The position numbers and the translations under genes were made by a program. From IMG/VR virus record IMGVR_UViG_3300033886_000117, positions 1 to 21,124 of that record: a stretch of 21,124 nucleotides of DNA, one strand, 5' to 3'. The DNA is from a virus. Shown in pieces: positions 13,020 through 20,602 of this stretch. Numbering within the stretch: position 1 is the first letter of the stretch; each line of letters starts with the position of its first letter. The notes beneath the pieces were generated by a model. The model did no database searches. It was not told where the DNA came from and saw nothing but the letters and a program-made list of their open reading frames with translations.

Positions 13020-15251
13020 TCACCTTATCCCAGTTAAGAGAAGCTCAAACAATTCCGGGTCTTCTCGCGCCACCTTTTCAGGCTCCTTGAACAGAAACTC
13101 AATTCCCTCTGAAACAATTTCCCACATTTGATCATCGTCATCCACGCGCCCCATGTAATCCGACAGCCACTTTCTCCCATCCGTTCGCTGCAGGTAAGAC
13201 CACCTCTTACGCATACTATCGACTCTGCCGCTGTCGATCTTGCAGCTTCCCCTGGTGACTTTTTTCCCCCATTTTAAGGCGGTCTCGTTCAGGCCTGGAA
13301 TCCAGTACTGCAGGTGGTGCCCTAGCTCATGGGCGAACGTGTCCGCACTCGTTGTCCCGTGGTAGGCCACTTTGCCCTGCCTTGGGTAGTAGGCTCCACC
13401 TCCAGGTACAAGCCGTGGATTTTCTTCTATTATAACCTTCTTTTGCGCCACTTTCGTTTTGTTAGTTATGGCACCAACGAAACGGCTCGCCTCGTTGGCG
13501 GCTTTTCCGATGTCTTCTTGAAAAGTCCCCTCCACCTTGAACCGTGTGCGATATTTGGGCGGTAGCATCATAGTGCGGACGATGTCCTCTCTTGCCTGCT
13601 GTTTACAACGGGTTTCGATCTCATAGAGGGCTTTGTGGAGTTCTCGCTGATAATGGGGGGGCCAGTCTATCTCAAGCCATGGTCGCCGAGCCGCCTTCAG
13701 AGCACGCTCAGCAGCATCAGCCCGGCGAAGCAATTCTTCGCGGACTTCAGATGCCGAGAGAATCTGTTTCTGCGCCCGTCGATCGAAGTGCCGCCGCCGG
13801 GACTTTTCCTCGGGCGAAAGGGCAAACTTCTTCTGGTACTCCTGGACCATGCGTTGAATTTCGCGCTCCATGGCCTCCGGCCCTTGGAAGAAGAGATGGG
13901 CCGGATGCCCAGGCTGAAGTGGTGTGGGGATTCCCGTGGAAGCCACCGCCTGAAAGAGAGCTTTGCGCTGGGCGATGCGCAAATCCACTTTGGCCAGGCG
14001 CTCGGCCCGTTCCTGGGGGGTTTCGGCCTGGAGGGTTTCGATCGGTAGCAGACGGCCCTCCGGGTCGATAAAGTCGGCCCATTCCGGTTTTCTGGGGATC
14101 GGTTCTTTTTGCAGTAGGTCCCGCACGGTCTGCCAGCGCCGCACGCCGACAGCGGTCATCTGCTCCCGTTCGCTGGCCTGCTGCCACCACTGCTGGTAAC
14201 TGGCCGGATCGGGAATCAACTGGCCGGTGGCAGTCTGGAAGGCGGCCATAGCGGCTGGGTTCTGGGCCCATTCCGGCGGCGGCCGGAGCACCGGGATGGT
14301 CATGCAGCGGCAGTTTGGTTCGTCAGGTAGGTCCGGCAGAAGCTCGCCTCGCTCGTCCCGGTACAGGCCGTCGGGACCTTGCCAATAGATGCGGCCGTTG
14401 CGGGCGGCATGGTGCGGCCGGGTCCACTCGTCCATGACGGCCACGATCTGCAGGCCCTGGAGCATGCCGCCCATGCCCTGGAAGGCGCTACGGCCAGCCC
14501 GCTCTGCCACCCGACAGCCTTCGGTCCGAGCGATCCGCTGCGCTTTGTAGGCCAGGCCGTCGGTCCACCGCTCCAGCCGAGCCCGGAGTCCATCGACGTT
14601 TTCCCCGGCCACCAGGCCATGAACCAGGTCATTGAACATGGCCTGCCGGACTGGTTCTTCCCAGCGGCGCAAGCGCTCCTGCCACGACAGGCCGCCCGGC
14701 GGGGCAGAAATGAGCCAATCCGTGACCTGCTCTTCCTTGGGTGGCGGGAAAAGCAGCGACTGGACAAACTCCTTCGCCTTTTGCCCCCGAATCGCTCCCC
14801 GAACGATCGGCTCCCAGTCGTAGCGGACCTGCCAGGCTGGTTGTTGGGGTTCTGGCACGGTGGCTTCTCGGACCGGCAGTTTGGCTTTGGCCGCCGCCAG
14901 CCCAGCAAACACCGGAAGCCACTCGGCAGGCAGGGCGTCCAGCACGGCCTGGCCGGCGGTTCGGTAGCCCAGAAGGCCCAGCGGGATGAGCTGGTCTTGC
15001 AGGGCCTGCCGTGCCTGGCCCAGAAGTTGCTCGATCCGGCGGCGCAGGCTGGCTAGGCCTACCAGGCCCACGCGGCTAGCCAGTTCGGCGATCGGGCCGG
15101 CCAGACTGCGGTATCGTCGTCGGATGGCCACGGCGGCCTGCTGCACGGCCTGAAGCAGCTGGACTTGACGCTGGTGGAACCGTGCAGCCAATCGCTCTTG
15201 CAACAGGCTGGTCCTGGGCCGGCCTGGTTTGGCTTCCAGCAATGGGATCAT
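13020..15251 (-). CDS. MuF head-morphogenesis protein with C-terminal zincin-like domain
   Basis: A 743-aa protein with AAGGAG 9 nt before the ATG at 15251. Residues about 203-322 are a MuF/SPP1-gp7 domain: KAQRIARTEGCRVAE (236-250), DEWTRPHHAARNG (274-286) and EPNCRCMTIPVL (311-322). The core family is minor capsid proteins packaged with or near the portal. A long charged helical region (about 390-530) leads into a C-terminal domain whose FAHELGHHLQYW gives a zinc-metalloprotease HExxH (His641, Glu642, His645). Glu711 or Glu715 in WEIVSEGIEF is a candidate third ligand. From about 13640 leftwards GC drops to about 50%, a sign of separate origin. MuF proteins carrying C-terminal toxin domains are known in phages. 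Toxic or capsid-processing activity here is inference. Confidence 0.88.
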   Translation of the reverse strand: MIPLLEAKPGRPRTSLLQERLAARFHQRQVQLLQAVQQAAVAIRRRYRSLAGPIAELASRVGLVGLASLRRRIEQLLGQARQALQDQLIPLGLLGYRTAGQAVLDALPAEWLPVFAGLAAAKAKLPVREATVPEPQQPAWQVRYDWEPIVRGAIRGQKAKEFVQSLLFPPPKEEQVTDWLISAPPGGLSWQERLRRWEEPVRQAMFNDLVHGLVAGENVDGLRARLERWTDGLAYKAQRIARTEGCRVAERAGRSAFQGMGGMLQGLQIVAVMDEWTRPHHAARNGRIYWQGPDGLYRDERGELLPDLPDEPNCRCMTIPVLRPPPEWAQNPAAMAAFQTATGQLIPDPASYQQWWQQASEREQMTAVGVRRWQTVRDLLQKEPIPRKPEWADFIDPEGRLLPIETLQAETPQERAERLAKVDLRIAQRKALFQAVASTGIPTPLQPGHPAHLFFQGPEAMEREIQRMVQEYQKKFALSPEEKSRRRHFDRRAQKQILSASEVREELLRRADAAERALKAARRPWLEIDWPPHYQRELHKALYEIETRCKQQAREDIVRTMMLPPKYRTRFKVEGTFQEDIGKAANEASRFVGAITNKTKVAQKKVIIEENPRLVPGGGAYYPRQGKVAYHGTTSADTFAHELGHHLQYWIPGLNETALKWGKKVTRGSCKIDSGRVDSMRKRWSYLQRTDGRKWLSDYMGRVDDDDQMWEIVSEGIEFLFKEPEKVAREDPELFELLLTGIR

Positions 15252-15298
15252 CGGCCGAAACTCCTTAGCCTTTTCCCAACAGTTGGGGATAGCAGGGG

Positions 15299-16702
15299 TT
15301 ACTCGGCGGCCTGGTCCATGAGGGAGCGTTCTTGCTCGTAGTTATAGCCGTGGCGGGCCGCTACGGTTTGCGGGCTGACCACGCCCAGGGTCAAGAGAAT
15401 CTGATCGGCCTGGGCTTCTTTGAGCCGGTCCCGGCTCAGCACGATGGGGGCCTCGGCGTCGATTTCCACCAGGCGGCTTACGCCGTCGGGCAATCGGCCC
15501 GCCCGTTCGGCCACCTCCAGCGCTCGGCGCAGGATCTGGATATCGTACCAGATCATCTCCGCCTGGAGCCGCTCGCACATTTTGACGGCCGGTCCCTCGG
15601 CCACCATGGTCGACGCGTAGTTGGCGTTGCTGGCGTCGGCCGAGAGCATAAACTCTGGCATACAGAGCCGGGCGGCAATGGCGCGCAACTCCGCCTGGAG
15701 GGCCACGACGTACTTGGCAACGTCGATGCCACTTGCTGGGAAGGTGTACTCCACGCCAGGCGGAGTGTCCACAATGGCGCCGGGGGGAAACTGCTGGTAA
15801 GTTTTCGTCTGGCCGGTCGAAGAGTCGGTCTGTTGCAAGCTGGCCAGCCGGGCCACGTACTGCTGGATACTGCCGGCCGTGGCGCCGGTGTGCCGACGCA
15901 CGATGGCAATGGCCGATTGGATGCTGGCAACTGTGCTCATGTTACGCAACAGTTTCCAGGCCCGGCGCAGGTTGTGCCGGACCGGCCACAAGAGCGGCAG
16001 GCCACGCGGAGCGGTGCGATCCACGTTGGCCTTGCGGTGCTGGACCTGAGTGGCCGCAATCCGCTGAAAACTGCCTGGCTGGTGGAGGTCCAGTTGGACC
16101 CAGTAGGCCCGGACCGTTTCCGCATCCAGCGGATCGGTCTCGATGCCGAAGGGCGCTTCCTGTCGGCCAGGCGGCTGGCGAACCTGCTCCGGCTCAACAA
16201 ACCGCACGGTCAACCGTCCGGCGTCGTCAAAGAGACGCAAAAAGACTTCGCCGTCCCGGTCCATGCGGCGCTGGATTTCCTGTTGGCGTAGGCCCCAGTC
16301 GTGCCGCTCCTGGAAGTCCAAGAGTTCCGCGTCGATCCGTTCCATGGTGGTCTGGTCGATTTGGGCTGCTGGCCTAGGACGCAGCTTGTACTGATGGCCG
16401 CTTCCGACCACGTAGCTGATGCGGTTTTCGATGGCCGAAAAAGCAAACGGGTGGCTTGCGGCCAGCCAGCGGCACTCCTGCCGGATCAAAGCCAGGTCGC
16501 CCTCGGTCCGGTACGGCGTGCTGCCGTCCTGGTCCATGACCAGACCCAGCGGAATCCAACTGGGTAGATCATCTTCCCGGTCCAGCCAGCGGGTAAGCAG
16601 CTGGATGGATTCCAGCAGGGGGTCCAGGGGCGGACCGCCGGGCCTGCCGTCTTGCGGCTGGTCATGGACCGGCAGGGGGGACGTCGTGTGGTTGTTCGTC
16701 AT
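15299..16702 (-). CDS. Portal protein
   Basis: A 467-aa protein whose ATG at 16702 has GGAGG 8 nt upstream and lies within the end of the terminase gene (41-nt overlap). After a disordered Pro/Asp-rich N-terminus, it has RTEGDLALIRQECRWLAASH, FAFSAIENRISYVVGSGHQY and RMDRDGEVFLRLFDDAGRL, then GLPLLWPVRHNLRRAWKLLR and AIAARLCMPEFMLSADASNANYAS. These are standard phage portal features. It would form the dodecameric channel at the capsid vertex that DNA passes through, docking the terminase and later the tail. Order (terminase large, portal, MuF) is canonical. Confidence 0.92.
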   Translation of the reverse strand: MTNNHTTSPLPVHDQPQDGRPGGPPLDPLLESIQLLTRWLDREDDLPSWIPLGLVMDQDGSTPYRTEGDLALIRQECRWLAASHPFAFSAIENRISYVVGSGHQYKLRPRPAAQIDQTTMERIDAELLDFQERHDWGLRQQEIQRRMDRDGEVFLRLFDDAGRLTVRFVEPEQVRQPPGRQEAPFGIETDPLDAETVRAYWVQLDLHQPGSFQRIAATQVQHRKANVDRTAPRGLPLLWPVRHNLRRAWKLLRNMSTVASIQSAIAIVRRHTGATAGSIQQYVARLASLQQTDSSTGQTKTYQQFPPGAIVDTPPGVEYTFPASGIDVAKYVVALQAELRAIAARLCMPEFMLSADASNANYASTMVAEGPAVKMCERLQAEMIWYDIQILRRALEVAERAGRLPDGVSRLVEIDAEAPIVLSRDRLKEAQADQILLTLGVVSPQTVAARHGYNYEQERSLMDQAAE

Positions 16703-17915
16703 GGTAAGAGCCTCCGGCTAGTTCCAGGATGAGTCGGATAGCCATTTCCAGGGCGTCCGGACCGTCATCGTGCTGTCCGTTGGGAAAATCTTGCAGCTGT
16801 CCCACCAGGAGCCTGCCGCCGGGATCATCCAGCACGCGTAGCTCTCGGCGGGTAATGTACTGGCCCAGGCGTCGGATGCGCACTAACTTGGGCACGCGGT
16901 TGTCGATCTGGAAGGTCGGCCAACTGAGTCCAAATCGCCCCGCCGTCTGCCGCTCAAACTCATGCACAAGCAGTTGCTGAAACTGGTTGGCTTCGATCCC
17001 CACAAACTGCGGCTGCCAACGATCGCACCAGCGGATCGTATCCTGCACGATCTGGTAGGGTGGCCGGCGTTGCAAGTCGGCGGCCACCCAGAGCAGGCCC
17101 CGGCACAGCCCCAAGAAGACAATGGCCGAGTAGTCGCCCTGCTTGTCTCGCTTACCCAGACTGGGATCGACGGCGATGACCCGCACCTGGTAGTCGGCCA
17201 GCCTAGGCATTTGGTCCTGTTGGACCCAGATCCAATCGCCCCAGAACTCCGCGGGCCATTCGGCCCCTTCCATCGAGATGAACTGGCCCTCTAGTTCCTG
17301 GGCCGCTAGTCGGCCTGTGGCCTCCTGCTGGACCAGGCGGAGAAAGTCTGCTGGCAGAAAGGGGTTACTCCGGGTAGGCGCATGGACCAGTGTGCAATCC
17401 GCTGAGGGCCGCCCGAACCGCTCATAGGTCCAGTGCCGCATTCCTTGCGGGGTGAAGGTGGCTGCCAGCCACGCGCCAGGCTGCTCCCGCAAGGTAAACA
17501 GCACCACCTCATAGACCTGCCGGTCCATGAGACTGGCTTCGTCCAGCCAGGCCCCGGCTACGGAAAGGCCACGGAGCCGATCAGGTTGATCGGCCGAGCG
17601 AAAGAGCACCTCGGCCCCATGGTGCAGTTCTACGGCCATGCGACTGGGCCGGATCGAGCGGACCGTGTGCGTCAAGCGGCCTAGGCGCAAGAGCGTCGGC
17701 CAGGCAAAATCACGCAACATCGTGTACGTCGGCGCAACGACCAGATAGGTTCGGCCCGGCTCGGCCCGGCGGAGAACGCGATAGGCGCCGGCCGTGGTCT
17801 TGCCTGAGCCCCGGCCGCCCACCAAGCCCACTAGCGGCGTCCGCGCCAGCACAAACTCCCGCTGCTGCGGCGTGAGCTGAATGATGAGCCTGCTTTTAGC
17901 CGACATGGGCTTCAT
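16662..17915 (-). CDS. terL: Terminase large subunit
   Basis: A 417-aa DNA-packaging motor. AAGGAAG lies 5 nt before the ATG at 17915, which overlaps the small-terminase-like gene by 20 nt. The ATPase domain shows Walker A GGRGSGKT (33-40), Walker B with catalytic Glu in GAWLDEA (121-127) and coupling motif ATFTP (152-156). The RNase H-like nuclease shows Asp250 in AVDPSLG, Glu308 in GIEANQF and the C-terminal DDGPDALEMA (383-392), covering the usual acidic triad. Both halves look intact and length is normal. It acts with the portal to cut and pump concatemeric DNA into proheads. Confidence 0.95.
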   Translation of the reverse strand: MKPMSAKSRLIIQLTPQQREFVLARTPLVGLVGGRGSGKTTAGAYRVLRRAEPGRTYLVVAPTYTMLRDFAWPTLLRLGRLTHTVRSIRPSRMAVELHHGAEVLFRSADQPDRLRGLSVAGAWLDEASLMDRQVYEVVLFTLREQPGAWLAATFTPQGMRHWTYERFGRPSADCTLVHAPTRSNPFLPADFLRLVQQEATGRLAAQELEGQFISMEGAEWPAEFWGDWIWVQQDQMPRLADYQVRVIAVDPSLGKRDKQGDYSAIVFLGLCRGLLWVAADLQRRPPYQIVQDTIRWCDRWQPQFVGIEANQFQQLLVHEFERQTAGRFGLSWPTFQIDNRVPKLVRIRRLGQYITRRELRVLDDPGGRLLVGQLQDFPNGQHDDGPDALEMAIRLILELAGGSYHDEQPHDVPPAGP

Positions 17916-18273
17916 CCTGGCTTCCTTGCCTGGGATCGTTCTGGGAAGCTTCCTGCGGGTCTTCGGGCCAGACGACCTGTTCGACGATTTCGACCGTCCG
18001 CTGAGTCTGCAGGATGTCTTGGCGGTCGCGCTGGCCCAGGTACTGCTTGCCGAGCCAGATGAGCATGGGCACCGAGCCGCGGCGTGCCATCTCCAACTGC
18101 TTGCGCCGTAGGCTCTTTTGCAGCTGCGCCCGGCCCTGATCCAACGCCTGTCGCGCTTTGCGCCGCAAAAGATTCTCCGACACGCCTAGGATGAAGGCGA
18201 TCTCTCGGTCCGTACAGCCGCAGGCGGCCATACGCCGAACCTGCTCTAGATCGATCGTCTTCGGCTTGGGCAT
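17896..18273 (-). CDS. Terminase small subunit-like HTH protein
   Basis: I start this protein at the ATG at 18273 (MPKPKTIDLEQV, 125 aa), because AAGGAGG lies 13 nt upstream; the in-frame ATG at 18312 has no ribosome site. Residues about 8-45 form a helix-turn-helix of the TDREIAFILGVSENLL type. Basic helices (RRKARQALDQGRAQLQKSLR) and a MLIWLGKQYLGQRD segment follow; the latter is frequent in phage small terminase or HTH packaging proteins. The C-terminus is acidic. It would recognise the packaging site and recruit the large subunit encoded next to it. Confidence 0.82.
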   Translation of the reverse strand: MPKPKTIDLEQVRRMAACGCTDREIAFILGVSENLLRRKARQALDQGRAQLQKSLRRKQLEMARRGSVPMLIWLGKQYLGQRDRQDILQTQRTVEIVEQVVWPEDPQEASQNDPRQGSQDEAHVG

Positions 18274-18328
18274 CCGTGCCGCCAAGCCTCCTTGGATGGT
18301 GGGTTGATACATAGACGGCCGCAGGCGG

Positions 18329-18364
18329 TTCGACGGCTCGCCCCCTTTTTTATAGGCCGTCGAA
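18329..18364 (-). promoter_or_regulatory. 9-bp inverted repeat upstream of terminase operon
   Basis: A perfect inverted repeat (TTCGACGGC / GCCGTCGAA) encloses 18 nt that read, on the minus strand, CTATAAAAAAGGGGGCGA. TATAAA there could serve as a -10, but the best -35 (TTACAG, 18 nt upstream) is poor. It lies in the 167-nt gap between the resolvase and small terminase genes, the natural site for a late promoter or operator. It could equally be an RNA hairpin in a read-through transcript. Confidence 0.4.
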
Positions 18365-18440
18365 TGGCCTTGCTGTAAGGTATTTTATGCGCTCCCTGGC
18401 CCCCGAACCAGGGGGTTCTGGACCGCCGGTTGGCTGTAGG

Positions 18441-18917
18441 CTACTTAGGCAATCGCCAGACCGTGATGCTCGCGCCGGGGCTGCCGTCTTTGGCGGCGTA
18501 GTGTTTCATGGTGCGGATTTCGGCCACTTGGGCGTCGTCGGCAATGACCACCCCGGTCAGGGCGTCCAGCACAGCCCGGAGCAGTTTGTCCAGGTCAGGC
18601 CTACGGGTAACCGACTCGGGAGCGTCGGGCCGAAGGCGTCCTGGACCAGGTTTGCCGCCCCGGTAGTGGCTCTTAGGCCGGGGGAACGTAAACCATACGT
18701 ACACCCGGACCGGACCGGTCCAAGGCGGCTCCGGCCCAAAGACCTGAGCGGCTATGGTCCGCACGGTGGCCACCCAGTCGGAAATCCGCCGATCCTGCAC
18801 CAGCCGCATGGTATGCGAGCCGTCGGCCCGTCGGATCGGCACAGCCCGTAGGCTCCCCTTGGCCGCCGGCAGCCCAGAAACCCAGAACACTACTCCCACT
18901 TCACTGCGGTAAAACAT
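18441..18917 (-). CDS. rusA: RusA-family Holliday junction resolvase
   Basis: A 158-aa protein that overlaps the initiator gene by 17 nt. It shows the RusA signature RRPDLDKLLRAVLDALTG (105-122) with Asp108, Asp110 and Asp118, followed by VIADDAQVAEI with Asp127/Asp128. These acidic residues bind the catalytic metal in the family. The basic FTFPRPKSHYRGGKPG segment would contact DNA. RusA dimers cut four-way junctions, here probably resolving branched replication or recombination intermediates before packaging. Length is slightly above the 120-aa E. coli enzyme. Confidence 0.92.
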   Translation of the reverse strand: MFYRSEVGVVFWVSGLPAAKGSLRAVPIRRADGSHTMRLVQDRRISDWVATVRTIAAQVFGPEPPWTGPVRVYVWFTFPRPKSHYRGGKPGPGRLRPDAPESVTRRPDLDKLLRAVLDALTGVVIADDAQVAEIRTMKHYAAKDGSPGASITVWRLPK

Positions 18918-19932
18918 CGGCAGGGGGACTCCGTAAGTGGAGCGATCCCACTATGCCACCCCGGACCACGGCCAGGCACTCCTGGAGCATCGCCTTGGTA
19001 GCGGCGATTTCTTCGGGGCTGCGGGGCGGCGAGCCGTTGGGCGGCGGCTTGGAGCAGACGCAGGCCGGCTTGCGAGGCAGTGGCGCCTGATGCACCCAAT
19101 CCGGCACGGCAAGCCCGTTGAACCAGGCTAGCTCGTCCGACGGCACTTGCCGCATGGCCAACGACTGCAGGTAGGCCCCGGGATTTCGGGGCTTTGGCCC
19201 AGCCTGCAGTGCTTCCCAGAAGGCGTCCAGGATGGCTTTAGCCCAAGGTTTTCCCCTGGCTTGAGCCACCAGGAGCCGTGCTAGCAGGCGGCGATCCCGC
19301 TCCTGTCGTGGCCAGCCACGCGGCCAACCGGCGGCCAAACGCTCAAAATCCGAGCGCAGACCCGCATCGTTTTGACCAGACGGGTCCTCCAGGGCCACCT
19401 CCGGAGTTTCCTCCGGAGTGTCGCCTATATACGTCGTCGACGACGACGTATATATATTCTCTTCTCTTCTATAGTCCACTTCTTGTCCACTTTCTAAGTG
19501 GACATTTTGTGGACAAATTGTAGACAAATTGTGGACAAATTGTGGACAAGAAGTGGACGTACTTGTTGGGGGATTGGGTATCCCCTTTTGGCGGAGTTGC
19601 CGTTTCCAGGAGCGTTCTTGCAGCCGGCGTTTGGCCGCTCCCGTGAACCACCGATCGAAGGCCGGGATGCTCACCCCCGAATCTGAAACCAGGAGCCAGC
19701 CCACCTTTTGCAGCTCGACAAAAAACGCCTTTCGTATATGGGTAGCCACCGCCAGGGTATCAGCATCCATATACGGCAGCGATCCATCGGCTGTGTGGGC
19801 CTGGGCCCAGCTCCAGAAACGGACTAGCAGACCGACAACCTCGTCCGTGGAACATTTAAGCGCCATAGCCAGCCGGACCACTTCCGGTTTATTCGGCAAC
19901 TCCACCGAGATGGGAATCCAATCGCCTGCCAT
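18901..19932 (-). CDS. Replication initiator-like protein (lambda O type)
   Basis: A 343-aa protein starting MAGDWIPISVELPNKPEVV, a form typical of phage replication proteins. Residues about 1-115 look like a winged-helix DNA-binding domain (DEVVGLLVRFWSWAQAH, WLLVSDSGVSIPAFDRWF) ending in a basic helix. Residues about 124-169 are a low-complexity linker whose DNA is the iteron/palindrome block. Residues about 190-270 are helical (RRLLARLLVAQARGKPW, AILDAFWEALQAG) and may recruit a helicase or loader. The rest is Pro-rich. N-terminal origin-binding domain, origin DNA inside the linker and C-terminal interaction domain match the plan of lambda O. It is the only initiator candidate here; no helicase, loader or polymerase is visible. 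Confidence 0.75.
   Translation of the reverse strand: MAGDWIPISVELPNKPEVVRLAMALKCSTDEVVGLLVRFWSWAQAHTADGSLPYMDADTLAVATHIRKAFFVELQKVGWLLVSDSGVSIPAFDRWFTGAAKRRLQERSWKRQLRQKGIPNPPTSTSTSCPQFVHNLSTICPQNVHLESGQEVDYRREENIYTSSSTTYIGDTPEETPEVALEDPSGQNDAGLRSDFERLAAGWPRGWPRQERDRRLLARLLVAQARGKPWAKAILDAFWEALQAGPKPRNPGAYLQSLAMRQVPSDELAWFNGLAVPDWVHQAPLPRKPACVCSKPPPNGSPPRSPEEIAATKAMLQECLAVVRGGIVGSLHLRSPPADVLPQ
19426..19454. repeat. Perfect palindrome with 14-bp arms
   Basis: TATATACGTCGTCG, one central A, then CGACGACGTATATA. The arms match exactly. Encoded residues are a low-complexity Ser/Thr/Tyr run, so the symmetry is probably selected at DNA level. Confidence 0.9.
19471..19561. repeat. Eight 11-bp iterons
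   Basis: Six direct units run end to end from 19496: AAGTGGACATT, TTGTGGACAAA, TTGTAGACAAA, TTGTGGACAAA, TTGTGGACAAG, AAGTGGACGTA. Two more in the opposite orientation (GTCCAC cores 11 bp apart) lie at 19471-19492. The 11-bp period equals about one helical turn. Since 11 is not a multiple of 3, the protein shows only an 11-residue periodicity (CPQ-VH). Confidence 0.88.
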
Positions 19933-19986
19933 GGAGGAGTCCGTCCTGGTATTCTATAGGTCTTCTGCTTTGAGCGTCTAGCCGGG

Positions 19987-20078
19987 GCCTGTCGGGGGGA
20001 GTCGAACCCCCTTTCGCTGCGTACGAGTCAGCGTTGTGGTCACCATCGACCTGCTATTTCTGTAAGCTACTAACAGGG
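19987..20078 (-). tRNA. Degenerate tRNA-like element
   Basis: The minus strand has a perfect T arm (GGGGG, TTCGACT loop, CCCCC) at 19995-20011. A class-II-like fold is possible: acceptor CCTGTT (20077-20072) with GACAGG, D-like stem GCT/AGC, a GGTC/GACC stem, and a long variable-arm stem CGCTG/CAGCG. The D loop lacks GG and the putative anticodon loop has 6 nt, so no identity can be given. A shorter fold would read a CGT anticodon but has a poor D arm. It overlaps the end of the nuclease-like gene. It may be a decayed tRNA, an attachment-site remnant, or chance. Confidence 0.3.
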
Positions 20079-20602
20079 TTTCCGCCGAACTCTTCGTAAA
20101 TAGCTCGCCATACTACTTGGCGAGGCACAAACACGCATTCACTATGGTAGTTTCGTTCCGGCGTTTTTTGGCGAAACACAGGATACATCCTGGTCCAACG
20201 CTGCCAATGGCGCTGGAAAACACGACACAGTTGGGGAAACGAAACCAAACACCACCGTCCGGTGTCTTGCCAAAACCACAAGATGTAATCACAGCCTTTC
20301 TGCTCATCTCGTGTCCAACCGACAATTCGCTCTTCGACTACCGACCATGTTTCCAAAGCAAGGTCATCTTCTCCCCGTTTGGCCAGGTAATCTACGTCCC
20401 GTACCTTCACGTCGACGGCAAGCGGTCTGCCCCGAGCGTGATCGACCCAGTAGTCTACTCCGGCACGGTCGTCGTGGGCGCTTGCTTGCCGGACACGCCA
20501 TGCGCCAGGGATGGCATGAAGCAAAATGTCAGCAATGCGTTGACCTGCCGACTGCCCTTGGCTCCACAAAAGTTTCTCTCGAAAACTATATGCCTTCACC
20601 AT
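20054..20602 (-). CDS. PD-(D/E)XK nuclease-like protein
   Basis: A 182-aa protein beginning within the methyltransferase gene (17-nt overlap). It has an N-terminal helix with GQSAGQRIADILLHAIPGAW. The candidate nuclease core follows: Asp50 in GVDYWVD, then the hydrophobic strand LAVDVKVRD with Asp64 and Lys66, fitting the D...(D/E)xK pattern. LALETWSVVEERIVGW and CDYILWFWQDTGRW resemble the downstream core of such folds. A sampled line is about 50% GC, lower than the virion genes. Partnered with a methyltransferase it could be a restriction-like or DNA-processing nuclease. Family and substrate are not certain. Confidence 0.65.
   Translation of the reverse strand: MVKAYSFREKLLWSQGQSAGQRIADILLHAIPGAWRVRQASAHDDRAGVDYWVDHARGRPLAVDVKVRDVDYLAKRGEDDLALETWSVVEERIVGWTRDEQKGCDYILWFWQDTGRWCLVSFPQLCRVFQRHWQRWTRMYPVFRQKTPERNYHSECVFVPRQVVWRAIYEEFGGNPVSSLQK

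Larger units (their letters stand above)
19399..19561. other. Candidate replication origin inside the initiator gene
   Basis: Plus-strand order: two TCCGGAG copies (19400-19418), a 14-bp-arm palindrome (19426-19454), an AT- then pyrimidine-rich stretch (19450-19474), two inverted 11-bp units and six direct 11-bp units. Iterons beside an AT-rich segment and an inverted repeat are the parts of a theta-type origin, as within lambda O. The block is much more AT-rich than its surroundings. Confidence 0.65.

Noticed and set aside
15277-15289. CCCAAC/GTTGGG small palindrome before the MuF gene
   Set aside because: Arms of 6 bp with no T-run; too short to call a terminator or operator.
15332-16291. 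Long plus-strand open frame of 319 codons
   Set aside because: It is exactly antisense to the portal gene, has no ribosome site, and its sequence has no recognisable domain. High GC makes such antisense frames common.
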